From assembly GCA_963579025.1 (NCBI GenBank), contig CAUZFZ010000127.1:1-32755 (forward strand): a DNA stretch of 32,755 bases, given 5' to 3'. This document shows, in pieces, positions 16,236 through 24,471 of this stretch (positions are counted from its first letter, which is position 1; the number at the start of each line of letters is the position of its first letter). The notes below the pieces were generated by a model. It was given only the letters and a program-made list of their open reading frames with translations. It had not been told where the DNA came from and did no database searches. A program made the translations under genes and the position numbers. Origin of the DNA: CAUZFZ01 sp963579025. Lineage in GTDB: Bacteria; Planctomycetota; Planctomycetia; Planctomycetales; Planctomycetaceae.

Positions 16236-18035
16236 ATGAAGCGGACCGGGGAAGGACGAGCGGTTGAGAGCCGACACGCTGCCCCCGGAATGCGCTGCCG
16301 ACGTGTTCGACTGGTCAAAATCGGGACCGTCTGGTGCGTGTACGTTGCTCTGGCGATGGCGGTCACATGGCCCGTTCCACTTTCACCGGCATCGACGCTG
16401 CCCGTGGGATCCGGGTCCGCGGCGACCGTGCCGCTGTTTAACACCTGGACGATCTGGTGGAATGCAGATCGGCTCGCGCACGGTCTGAGAAGTTACTGGG
16501 ACGCGCCCATCTTCCATCCCGAACTCGGAACGTTTGCGCTGTCGGAATCGCAGCCGACGACATGGCTCGTCGCGCCCATCGTGTGGTGTGGTGGCCGAGT
16601 GCTGGCGTACAACGTGTATCTGTGGCTGGCGTTGTTGCTGAACGGTCTCTCGGCGTTTGCACTTTTCCGGTCGCTGCGGCTGGCGTGGTTTGCCTGTTTT
16701 CTGGGTGGAGTGCTGGCTGAAACACTTCCTTTTGTCCAATGGCAGCTTGGTGTGCTGCAGCTCGTGCCGCTGTGTGGGGTCTTCTGGACACTGCGTGCCC
16801 TGCGGATTGCCAGTCGGAATCCGACCGTTAAGCATGGGCTGTTGCTGGCCCTCTCGTTCGCGCTTACCTACGTCACGTGTAATCATTCCGGCGTGCTGTT
16901 GAGTGTCCTGCTCCTGTGCGGCGCAGTCTGGTATCCAGGCAAGGATGTATTGCGTCCGGCGACGTGGACCGCTTTCGTGGTTGCGGGTGTGACTGCCGCG
17001 ATCGTGATGCTGCCTGTCGTCGTTCCCCAGCTCGCAATTCTCGGCCAGCGTCAGGAGTCGGGCGAGCCAGCGTATGAGCGTACGAAACTGGAACGACTTC
17101 GGCTGTCCCTGGAACTCGCCGATTACACTGTCACGCCCGCTGGCCGAGGTTTGTCTGTCGTCGATCTGGCCGCAGACTCACGGCGCCCGTACTGGACAGC
17201 ATGCCCGGGCTGGCTGAAGATCGGCGTCGCGGTATCGGGAGTGCTGTTCGGTCTGTACCGTCGCCGATGGAGACGCTGGACTGCGTATTCCCTGACGTTC
17301 ATGACGGCTGCCGTACTACTTTCACTTGGGCCGGGGTTGTCGATCGGTGCCTGGCATCCGTTCGCAACATTGATCGATGCGTGGCCAGGCTTCTCACACA
17401 TTCGGAATGTGTTTCGCTTCGGTCTGTTCGCCCAGATCGGAGTTGTCATGCTGGCGACTGTGGGCTTTCATGCCGCGATCGTCACCGTCCGGCTGACATG
17501 TCCGGCAAGGCCGCGTGTGTCACGTCTGCTGCGATATGGCACGCTCGGATTTGCGATGTTGACGGTCCTTGAGGTTCCGCCTGTCGGAAGTCCCGTGTTC
17601 ACCGTTCCCGCAGCGTCGTCAGACGACAAGTGGATCAGTGAGATCCGAAACCTGCCCCGGGACCGTGGTGTGGCCTGCATCCCGTTTGCTCCGGGCAACA
17701 GGTTAAGCGATTTCGAAGTATCAACTCTGTGGATGTACTACGGCACGTTTCACGGGCGACGACTGGTCAACGGATACTCGGGCTACTTCCCACCGAAGTA
17801 CTTTGCATTGCGGGAAGTGGTCAACGAGTCGTTTCCGAGCGACGCAGCCTGCCAGTTTCTGAAGGACTTCAATGTCGACCTGTGTGTGGTTGATCGTGCG
17901 GTACACCCTCGCGCAACGCTTGAACAACACGCAACGGGCGTCTGGCAGCTCCAGCGTGTTGCCAGCGATGACCAGATCGGAATTGACGTATACCGGCTCG
18001 CTCGCCGGACACGCTCCGCACCGATTGTCGATTGA
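16236..18035 (+). CDS. Polytopic membrane protein, GT-C glycosyltransferase-like
   Basis: 599 residues with roughly ten or more hydrophobic segments. The order resembles GT-C or YfhO-like lipid-linked sugar transferases: a first membrane helix (about residues 29-47), a large loop with FNTWTIWWNADRLAHG and DAPIFHPELGTFALSESQP (about 69-108), a helix bundle, then a soluble C-terminal part after about residue 440. The acidic/aromatic pattern after helix 1 is typical of GT-C first external loops, but a DxD-type catalytic pair is not obvious, so an enzyme role is inferred only. The tail (DKWISEIRNLPRDRGVACIPF and CQFLKDFNVDLCVVDR) resembles the C-terminal domain of planctomycete membrane proteins of this kind. 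It lies 8 bp after the UnbV gene and is the last gene of the operon. ATG 16236 has weak ribosome binding; ATG 16290 is an alternative. Confidence 0.75.
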   Translation: MKRTGEGRAVESRHAAPGMRCRRVRLVKIGTVWCVYVALAMAVTWPVPLSPASTLPVGSGSAATVPLFNTWTIWWNADRLAHGLRSYWDAPIFHPELGTFALSESQPTTWLVAPIVWCGGRVLAYNVYLWLALLLNGLSAFALFRSLRLAWFACFLGGVLAETLPFVQWQLGVLQLVPLCGVFWTLRALRIASRNPTVKHGLLLALSFALTYVTCNHSGVLLSVLLLCGAVWYPGKDVLRPATWTAFVVAGVTAAIVMLPVVVPQLAILGQRQESGEPAYERTKLERLRLSLELADYTVTPAGRGLSVVDLAADSRRPYWTACPGWLKIGVAVSGVLFGLYRRRWRRWTAYSLTFMTAAVLLSLGPGLSIGAWHPFATLIDAWPGFSHIRNVFRFGLFAQIGVVMLATVGFHAAIVTVRLTCPARPRVSRLLRYGTLGFAMLTVLEVPPVGSPVFTVPAASSDDKWISEIRNLPRDRGVACIPFAPGNRLSDFEVSTLWMYYGTFHGRRLVNGYSGYFPPKYFALREVVNESFPSDAACQFLKDFNVDLCVVDRAVHPRATLEQHATGVWQLQRVASDDQIGIDVYRLARRTRSAPIVD

Positions 18036-18209
18036 TGGTGAGCGATTGGTGAAGTGCCGGGACTGGTCATCATCTGGAATGGCCACAGACCCGCAAGGTG
18101 GCTTTCACTTCGAACATCAACACTCATCAATCGACGATCATCAATCGATTTTGCCGTCGCACGATTCTGCGACAACATGCTGGTCAAAGGCAGCCAGACA
18201 GGGCAACGC

Positions 18210-19133
18210 CTAACGCGAATGCTCGATTCCGGGAGCGTGGTGATGTCCGTGGCTGGTCGGCGTTGAATGCAAGTGTGGACCTTCATGCGAGTGACCCGGA
18301 AGCATTTCGATTCCGACCGCTAGTGCTGTCCCCACAAGCAGAGCGACCGAGAGCTTCAGTCGGTCATGCGAATGCTCCAAAGCCTCGGGCAGCAGATCAG
18401 TCAGTGCGATGCACAGGAACGCTCCGGCTGAAAACGCGAGGGCGCAGCCAACGAGGTAGTTTTCGCCTTCAGCGCCGGTCACGCCGAGCCAGAACAGAAC
18501 GGCCCCGGCGGGGCACATCAGGGCGAATGCCGAGTTGATCAGCCAGCGACTCCCGGTGGACCAGCCTCCAACCTGCATGACGGATGTGATCGCCATTGCG
18601 TCGAGTGGTTTGTGCAGCACGACGGCCAGAAAGGTTCCCAGCCCGAACAGTGCCAGGCCCGTTTCGGTGCCGTGATCGTGTCCAGCATCGGCCACAACGC
18701 TGGCGCCCAGGGCGATCCCGTCGAACACGGTATGCAGTGCCAGACCGATCAGAAGACCCAGCCAGCTCATGCGACTGGCCTGCGGTTCATCCGATGCCTG
18801 AGTGTCGTGATCATGATCGTGGTCATGTCCGCAACCGTGTGGTTGTCCGGGATCCCCGTGATGATGATGTACGTGCCCGAACCGCAGCAGAAACAGCATC
18901 ATCAGAAGACCGCACAGCAGCGACCCGGACAGCCAGTGGCCATCGGGCAGGTATTCCGCCGCATGTGGAAGCAGATGCAGGACGGCTACGCCGATCATCA
19001 TCCCGGACACGAGACTCATCATGATCTGCATGCGGAGATGAGTTAGACGCATGACAGACGGCAGCCAGCCCCCGGCCAGCGATGCGACGACGATCAGTGC
19101 GCAGTAAACCGCAATCAGGACTCCGGGTTGCAT
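18210..19133 (-). CDS. ZIP-family divalent metal transporter
   Basis: 307 residues, inner-membrane transporter for Zn2+ or a similar ion. ZIP features are visible: about eight hydrophobic segments; a His-rich loop HVHHHHGD plus CGHDHDHDHD (about residues 86-112); HTVFDGIALGASV (H134, D138) in the fourth helix; and LHKPLDAMAI (H174, D178) in the fifth. These residues are the intramembrane metal site of ZIP proteins. The C-terminal tail HSHEGPHLHSTPTSHGHHH is a further metal-binding stretch. It is divergent from a Fur-family regulator (start codons 269 bp apart), which suggests metal-responsive control. Which metal is moved, and whether it is uptake only, is not decided by sequence. Confidence 0.92.
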   Translation of the reverse strand: MQPGVLIAVYCALIVVASLAGGWLPSVMRLTHLRMQIMMSLVSGMMIGVAVLHLLPHAAEYLPDGHWLSGSLLCGLLMMLFLLRFGHVHHHHGDPGQPHGCGHDHDHDHDTQASDEPQASRMSWLGLLIGLALHTVFDGIALGASVVADAGHDHGTETGLALFGLGTFLAVVLHKPLDAMAITSVMQVGGWSTGSRWLINSAFALMCPAGAVLFWLGVTGAEGENYLVGCALAFSAGAFLCIALTDLLPEALEHSHDRLKLSVALLVGTALAVGIEMLPGHSHEGPHLHSTPTSHGHHHAPGIEHSR

Positions 19134-19255
19134 AAAAGACGTTTCCTCTAAACCCGCGAATCAGGGTGTGGGCAGCCGCCTGTATGCCTCCAGAGGCACG
19201 CCGGATTCCAATCTCTGATTCGTGAGACGAGCACTTTCCGTGCGGCGCGATGGGC

Positions 19256-19338
19256 TGCGGATTCTACGAATCCGCAATCGAATTGCAACTACGTGTGCAT
19301 TGCAAACACAATTTGAAGTACTTGCAAAGCACCTGCAA
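19256..19338. promoter_or_regulatory. Candidate metal-regulator operator: inverted repeat and TTGCAA array
   Basis: In the 269-bp gap between the divergent ZIP and Fur-family genes lies a perfect inverted repeat TGCGGATTC-TAC-GAATCCGCA (19256-19276), overlapped by GCAAT-CGA-ATTGC (19274-19286). TTGCAA then recurs at 19283, 19300 and 19322, with CTGCAA at 19333. Start-to-start spacings are 17, 22 and 11 bp, the last two being about two turns and one turn of the helix. A 19-23 bp inverted repeat between a metal transporter and a Fur-type regulator is the expected place and size for a Fur/Zur operator. This is inference: the sequence does not match the classical enterobacterial Fur or Zur box. 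Confidence 0.45.
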
Positions 19339-19402
19339 AACGGATGAAATCCGGAAGATCGCAGTTGAAGTAGAAGCTGTCGCGGCGCGGCGAAGGAAAC
19401 TC

Positions 19403-19867
19403 ATGGCCCATACAAACGAATCAGTCTTGTCGCTGCAGGAGGTGAAGTCGCTGATTCGCGATGCGGGTCTGCGATGCACGGCCGCTCGTGTGTCTGTCGT
19501 GCAGCACCTGGCGGGCGTCGGAATTCCGCAGAGTCATTCGGATGTCACCGGCGCACTGGAGAACTTTGGTTTCGACCAGTCGACAATTTATCGCTGCCTG
19601 ACGGAGCTCGCCGAGGCGGGGATTCTGGCGCGACTGGAACTTGGTGATTCCGTGCGGCGCTTCGAGCTGCGGCATTCGAGCGCGACAGCGGGCTTCTCTG
19701 ACCACCCGCATTTCATGTGTGTCGACTGTGGCAGTATCGTCTGCCTGGACGATTTCACATTCCGTCTATCGCCGCGCAAACGGGGTATGGCTCCGCCTGG
19801 TCAGATTGCCGAAGTCGTGCTGAAGGGGCATTGTGCCGAGTGTCTGCCGGAGACTGAGGCGACTTGA
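19403..19867 (+). CDS. Fur-family metal-responsive repressor (Zur-like)
   Basis: 154 residues, DNA-binding regulator. The N-terminal winged helix includes LRCTAARVSVVQHL, HSDVTGALENFGFDQSTIYRCL (recognition helix near STIYRCLTEL) and GDSVRRFEL. The C-terminal dimerisation domain has DHPHFMCVDCG (the sensor-type His cluster, then C106 and C109) and HCAEC (C144, C147), the two CxxC pairs of the structural zinc site. Its position divergent from a ZIP transporter suggests a zinc-uptake repressor, but Fur-like iron or manganese sensing cannot be excluded. ATG 19403 has AAGGA 5 bases upstream and begins a normal-length family member. The 51-residue extension from 19250 is unlike the family and runs through the operator-like sequence. 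The Gfo/Idh gene starts 80 bp downstream. Confidence 0.9.
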   Translation: MAHTNESVLSLQEVKSLIRDAGLRCTAARVSVVQHLAGVGIPQSHSDVTGALENFGFDQSTIYRCLTELAEAGILARLELGDSVRRFELRHSSATAGFSDHPHFMCVDCGSIVCLDDFTFRLSPRKRGMAPPGQIAEVVLKGHCAECLPETEAT

Positions 19868-19947
19868 TCCCAACGAAGACTTCATTACCGCGACGCCCCG
19901 CGGGTAGAATTCATGCGTCTTCATGTCCCGATTCAGAAGGAACAGAA

Positions 19948-21309
19948 ATGAGCGAGATCATCACCCCGGCGTCGCGTCGTGAATTCCTGAAGAACACCGG
20001 TCGTGTTGCGGGCGCAGTGGCGCTGGCGGCTTCGGCCATCCCGGGGGCACACGCCTCGGAAGACGGCACGATCCGAGTTGGACTCGTCGGTTGCGGTGGA
20101 CGCGGCAGTGGAGCAGCGGCGAATGCCATGTCGGTCCAGAATGGGCCTGTCAAACTTGTTGCCATGGGTGATGTTTTCGAAGACCGCATGAAGGCCAGCC
20201 TGGCGGGCTTGAAGCGATTCGGTGACAAGCTGGATGTACCGGAAGACCACCGATTCCTGGGATTCGACGCCTACAAGAAGGTGATGGATGCGCTGAGACC
20301 CGGTGACGTGGTCATCCTCACAACGCCACCGGCGTTTCGCTGGGTTCACTTTACCTATGCGATCGAACGCGGTTTGAACGTGTTCATGGAGAAGCCCGTC
20401 ACAGTCGATGCTCCGGCCACACGCCGGATGCTGGCCCTGGCTGACAAGGCGTCCGAGAAGAACCTGAAGGTCGGTGTCGGCCTGATGTGTCGTCACTGCA
20501 AGGCGCGTCGAGCTCTGGCCGAGAAAGCTCATAACGGTGAGCTGGGTGATTTGCTTGTGCTGCGGGCATATCGGATGGCCGGACCGACCGGTTCTGCCGC
20601 TACAGGGCCGGCTCCGAAAGGCATGTCGGATCTGGAGCATCAGATTCGGCGATTCCATGCGTTCCTGTGGGCAAGCGGTGGAGCGGTCAGCGATTTTCTG
20701 ATTCACAACATCGACGAGGCCTGCTGGCTGAAGAATGACTGGCCAGTGAAGTGCATCGCCTCGGGTGGTCGACACTACCGTGGCGACAACATCGATCAGA
20801 ACTTCGACGCGTACGCCATGGAGTACACGTTTGCTGATGGAGCCAAGCTGTACGTCAACGGGCGAACGATACCTGGTTGCCATCAGGACTTTGCAACGTA
20901 CGCGCACGGGACGAAGGGTTCGGCGATCTTCTCGTCGCGAGGCCACCTCCCGGCACGCAGCCGCATCTACAAGGGCCAGAATTTTGTGAAGGACGATCTG
21001 GTCTGGTCGTATCCGGATCCGGAACCCAACCCGTATCAGGTGGAATGGGAAGACCTGGTCGAAGCGATCAAGACGGACGCGCCGTACAACGAGGTCCCGC
21101 GTGGTGCGATGGCCAGTATCGTGACCTCGATGGGCCGGATGGCCTCGCACACCGGGCGCGAGATCACGATGGCCGAGATGATGGAGCACGATCACGAGTT
21201 TGCTCCGGATGTCGACAAGCTCGACTACGACTCGCCAGCTCCGCTGCAGATGGTGAATGGCCGGTATCCGATTCCGATGCCGGGCATTACGAAGAAGCGT
21301 GAGTATTGA
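19948..21309 (+). CDS. Tat-exported Gfo/Idh/MocA family oxidoreductase
   Basis: 453 residues, NAD(P)-dependent sugar or polyol oxidoreductase family. A Tat signal (SRREFLKNTGRVAGAVALAASA, RR at 10-11) is followed by a Rossmann domain with VGLVGCGGRGSG (about residues 44-55). VFMEKPVTVD contains the conserved EKP motif. The C-terminal domain has SGGAVSDFLIHNIDEACW and TKGSAIFSS. This is the planctomycete Tat-exported Gfo/Idh subgroup, probably acting on carbohydrates outside the cytoplasm with a tightly bound cofactor; the substrate is unknown. ATG 19948 opens the Tat signal and has AAGGAA 6 bases upstream, so the in-frame extension from 19864, which overlaps the Fur-family stop, is rejected. 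It lies 80 bp after the Fur-family gene, possibly the same transcript. Confidence 0.93.
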   Translation: MSEIITPASRREFLKNTGRVAGAVALAASAIPGAHASEDGTIRVGLVGCGGRGSGAAANAMSVQNGPVKLVAMGDVFEDRMKASLAGLKRFGDKLDVPEDHRFLGFDAYKKVMDALRPGDVVILTTPPAFRWVHFTYAIERGLNVFMEKPVTVDAPATRRMLALADKASEKNLKVGVGLMCRHCKARRALAEKAHNGELGDLLVLRAYRMAGPTGSAATGPAPKGMSDLEHQIRRFHAFLWASGGAVSDFLIHNIDEACWLKNDWPVKCIASGGRHYRGDNIDQNFDAYAMEYTFADGAKLYVNGRTIPGCHQDFATYAHGTKGSAIFSSRGHLPARSRIYKGQNFVKDDLVWSYPDPEPNPYQVEWEDLVEAIKTDAPYNEVPRGAMASIVTSMGRMASHTGREITMAEMMEHDHEFAPDVDKLDYDSPAPLQMVNGRYPIPMPGITKKREY

Positions 21310-21346
21310 TTAACCGGTTCGAATCGGCTGACTCAGGTTGGACACG

Positions 21347-22207
21347 ATGAAGCGATCATCAGGTGCCGGCACATTGTCCGTGCCCTGTCGGTTTGTCTTC
21401 ACCGGAACAGGGGCCGGGCTGTTCAGCGAACTCATCGTCGGCCTGATCCTGACAGTCTTAACTCTCGGCCTTTACTCGCCGTGGTTCATTTGCCGGCTGG
21501 CGGACTGGGTTGCCCGATATACACGGCTTACCGACCACCGAGGCCGGTCCGTGAACTTCGCATTCGTGGGTGACGGCGGTGATCTGTTCGCGACGCTGAT
21601 CGTCGGCACGATTCTGACGTTTTTCACGCTCGGCATTTACTCGTTCTGGTTCTCCGTGAATCTGACGCGGTTCTTCCTCGAGAATCTGGTCGCGGAAGAC
21701 ACGAACGGTGGCGAGATCGAAATCTCGTTTCACGGAACCGGCGCCGACCTGTTCGCCCGAATCTTCGTCGACTACATCCTCACGATCGTCACACTGGGGA
21801 TCTACACGCCGTGGATGATCTGCAACCTGCACCGCTTCTATTACGAAAACACGCGAATTCACACCGACGACACGCGACTGGCCCTCACGTTCACGGGCAC
21901 GGGCGGCGAGCTGTTTGTGACGTACGTCGTCGGCTACATCCTGACGCTGCTCACGCTGGGCCTGTATTCGTTCTGGTTTCAGGTGAATCTGATGCGCTTC
22001 ACCAGCGGCAACACCACCGTCACCACATCGAACGGCAGTCGCTACCGCGTCGACTTTACGGGTACCGGTGCTGAGTTCTTTGTCATCAATGTCGTGGGGA
22101 TCGTGCTGTCCTTTCTGACTCTGGGCATCTACTACTTCTGGTTCCTGAACAATCTGATCCGGTTCCAGACCGATTACCTCGAAGTCGATCACGCGCATGA
22201 CGATTAA
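21347..22207 (+). CDS. Five-repeat membrane protein, DUF898/YjgN-like
   Basis: 286 residues built from five copies of a unit of about 50-55 residues. Each copy has a short beta-like lead (FxGTGAxLF), a hydrophobic segment (VGxILTxxTLGIYS), an aromatic-Trp-containing turn, then NLxRF and a polar stretch. The first unit covers about residues 12-60 and the last about 232-282. Units 1 and 3 have PW in the turn (SPWFICRL, TPWMICNL); 2, 4 and 5 have FW (SFWFSVNL, SFWFQVNL, YFWFLNNL). The pattern GTG...LTLGIYxFWF matches my memory of DUF898 (YjgN) membrane proteins, where the unit is normally less regular. Probably an inner-membrane protein; function unknown. ATG 21347 was chosen over TTG 21338. It follows the Gfo/Idh gene after 37 bp and may be co-transcribed. 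Confidence 0.8.
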   Translation: MKRSSGAGTLSVPCRFVFTGTGAGLFSELIVGLILTVLTLGLYSPWFICRLADWVARYTRLTDHRGRSVNFAFVGDGGDLFATLIVGTILTFFTLGIYSFWFSVNLTRFFLENLVAEDTNGGEIEISFHGTGADLFARIFVDYILTIVTLGIYTPWMICNLHRFYYENTRIHTDDTRLALTFTGTGGELFVTYVVGYILTLLTLGLYSFWFQVNLMRFTSGNTTVTTSNGSRYRVDFTGTGAEFFVINVVGIVLSFLTLGIYYFWFLNNLIRFQTDYLEVDHAHDD

Positions 22208-22335
22208 CCGCCGGACACGCATGCTCTCCGGTGAGTCCAGAAGGCACATCGAAGGAGGCTGACGGTCACCGCGGGGCCGGGCACGCGTACGTGTCTCGAA
22301 AGAGACGGACAGGGAGTCAGGTCCATCCGCTCGAA

Positions 22336-24063
22336 TCAGAAAAGCCCGCCGATGGATTGCAGCAGCAGCCAGAGGCCGAGTGCAATCGCGATGATGAGTG
22401 CGCTGACGCCGCCCACGAGTTGCAGGTGTCGCATCTTTGAGGCTTCCCTGCCCTGCAGCGTCTTTAGCCTTGCTTTGACGTAATCGATGCCGCCGGTGGG
22501 TCCGGTCTCCCGAATGTTGCCTGAGGGAACGACCGGATCGGCAGTTGCGGTTTCAGCGTCGGCCGGCTGATCCAGCTTGAACGACTGCGCCGAACTCACA
22601 TCGCTGTCGGCCATCGGATTCTGGGCAACGTTTACCGGTTCCGGTTCGAAATCAACCGCGTCCTCGGGAAACTGAGCTGTGGCAAATTTGACCGCGTCAG
22701 GCTCATCGTCCGGATCCTCCAGTTCCAGTTCTCCGGCTGCGGGGAGTTCCGGGTCGGAGGCGGGGACCAGACCCTGATCTGCATCCCGATGACGCGGTGT
22801 GAAGCCCTCCTGTTTTGGAATCGGAACCTCGTCATCCGAAAATGCGGCGCCTTTCAGGATATCCGACGGTGGTGGCTCAAAGTCGTCCTCTTTGCCGTCG
22901 GACTGGGCCTCGTCCGGATCAATGTAGAGGTACTCCAGCGAAGCTCCGACATCGCGCTGCGACAGGAGTTTCGAGTATTCGTCGTTCTCTGCCTCGGCCT
23001 CATCATCAAGCACGTGGTCGTCGTGTTTGGTCAGCTCCTCGCCCAGGTGGCGCTGCACAACCTGAATCAGTTCGGCCATCGTCTGATATCGATGCCGCGC
23101 ATTCTTGGCGAGCATCTTCTGAAACACGTCGCCCAGCCATCGTGGAACGTCCTGTCGTTTTGCGCACAGATCGGGAACCGGTGCGCTGACGTGTGCCATC
23201 AATGTGTGAGCGACCGTTTCACCGGAATACGGAGCTTTTGCCCGCAGCATGAAGTGCAGCGTGCAGCCCAGAGAATAGATGTCCGACCGGACGTCCGCTT
23301 TGCGGGCGTCTTCGATCTGTTCCGGAGCCATGAAACGGGCTGTGCCCAGCATCTGGCCGGCCATGGTCAGGCGGACTTCGTCGTCTTCGTCGGGGTCTTC
23401 GACCCGCGCCAGCCCCATGTCCAGGACCTTGACCCGACCGTTGCGACGATTTCGAAGCAGATTCGATGGTTTGATGTCGCGATGGAAGATCCCCTTCTCG
23501 TGAGCGTAATCCAGCCCACGAGCCGCCTGCAGCATACAACTGACACATTCGTCGACCGGCAACGGGCCCTTGCGTTTGACACGCTCGAGCATGTTTTCGC
23601 CTTCGACTAATTCCATGACGAGGAAGCGGACGCGGTTGATTTTTCCGGAGTCGTACGCTCGCACGACGTTCGGATGTTTCAGACGGGCGACTGCTTTGGC
23701 CTCTTTCTTGAACCGCGCAACCAGTCGCCGGTTCTTAACCGCCTCTGCTGACAGAACCTTGACGGCGACCTGCTTCCCCGTCGGTTTGTGCCGTGCCCTG
23801 AAGACCTGCCCCATGCCACCGGAGCCAATTTTCTCAAGCACCACGTAGTCGCCGAAAACCAGGTTCTTCGTCTTGCCTTTCATCACCGCGGCGGCCTGCA
23901 ACTTCGTCAGCACCTTGCGCCGCACTAGCTCGCGGGCCACTTTTTCGACGGAAGCACGACCGCCAAGGCTCGCGATTGTGTTTTGGACAGTGACAAGTTC
24001 GTCCGCCGACAACAGCCCGCTCTCCGTCAGGTGCTTAAGCAGTTCCTCAATGGTCTTGCTCAT
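22336..24063 (-). CDS. Serine/threonine protein kinase with C-terminal membrane anchor
   Basis: 575 residues. Residues 1-70 form a helical planctomycete-type extension ending in VLTKLQAAAVMKGKTKNLVFGDY. The Hanks kinase domain spans about 71-345: glycine loop GSGGMG (80-85), VAVK (K102), helix-C E121, HRDIKPSN (194-201), DMG in place of DFG (215-217) and APEQ (246-249). All catalytic residues are present, so it should be active. An acidic, low-complexity region, about 350-545, follows. The protein ends with a hydrophobic helix (about 549-571) and only a few residues beyond it. The kinase therefore faces the cytoplasm on a tail anchor and has no external sensor domain. Its targets cannot be inferred from neighbours. 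Confidence 0.95.
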   Translation of the reverse strand: MSKTIEELLKHLTESGLLSADELVTVQNTIASLGGRASVEKVARELVRRKVLTKLQAAAVMKGKTKNLVFGDYVVLEKIGSGGMGQVFRARHKPTGKQVAVKVLSAEAVKNRRLVARFKKEAKAVARLKHPNVVRAYDSGKINRVRFLVMELVEGENMLERVKRKGPLPVDECVSCMLQAARGLDYAHEKGIFHRDIKPSNLLRNRRNGRVKVLDMGLARVEDPDEDDEVRLTMAGQMLGTARFMAPEQIEDARKADVRSDIYSLGCTLHFMLRAKAPYSGETVAHTLMAHVSAPVPDLCAKRQDVPRWLGDVFQKMLAKNARHRYQTMAELIQVVQRHLGEELTKHDDHVLDDEAEAENDEYSKLLSQRDVGASLEYLYIDPDEAQSDGKEDDFEPPPSDILKGAAFSDDEVPIPKQEGFTPRHRDADQGLVPASDPELPAAGELELEDPDDEPDAVKFATAQFPEDAVDFEPEPVNVAQNPMADSDVSSAQSFKLDQPADAETATADPVVPSGNIRETGPTGGIDYVKARLKTLQGREASKMRHLQLVGGVSALIIAIALGLWLLLQSIGGLF

Positions 24064-24471
24064 GAGCGACGGGTGTCCGGACGGTCCAGGCGAATGATCT
24101 GTAAATCTCAGATCGAGTCAGGCGAGAAAGTGTGAACGTAAAACTCAGTTACCAATCGGGAAGCGAGAGTATCCCTGATGTGAGCAGGGAAACAGGTTCA
24201 ACAGGCAGTGAGGGAGTCCAATGACGATAGCATTCATCGTTCTGCGAAGTAATCGCCAGGATCGGAATAACCTCTCCAGCCGCAACTGTTCCGCGCACGA
24301 GAATACCCGTGAGAACGCAGAGAGTCTGCCTCGCAATTGCCTGGCACGCGCTGGTGCGACGGGCAGACACCGGAAGCGAGGCACAATTTATTCGCGAATT
24401 GACAGTTTGGCCTGAGGTGCCAGTCAGACATTCCGTTCGCCCATTCGACCGCCTGGCCTGCCCGATTCAGG
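24064..24471. other. Intergenic gap between kinase and sulfatase genes
   Basis: 408 bp with no supported gene. Open frames here are short, overlap one another on both strands and have no ribosome binding site or recognisable motif. The kinase promoter should lie at its left end. I see no strong hairpin and no repeat. Confidence 0.45.

Noticed and set aside
19250..19402. N-terminal extension of the Fur-family gene
   Set aside because: The region lies in the operator-like repeats and the family begins near the AAGGA-preceded ATG at 19403.
19933..21195. 420-residue antisense open frame in the Gfo/Idh gene
   Set aside because: Shadow frame; the plus strand encodes a clear Tat signal and Rossmann motif.
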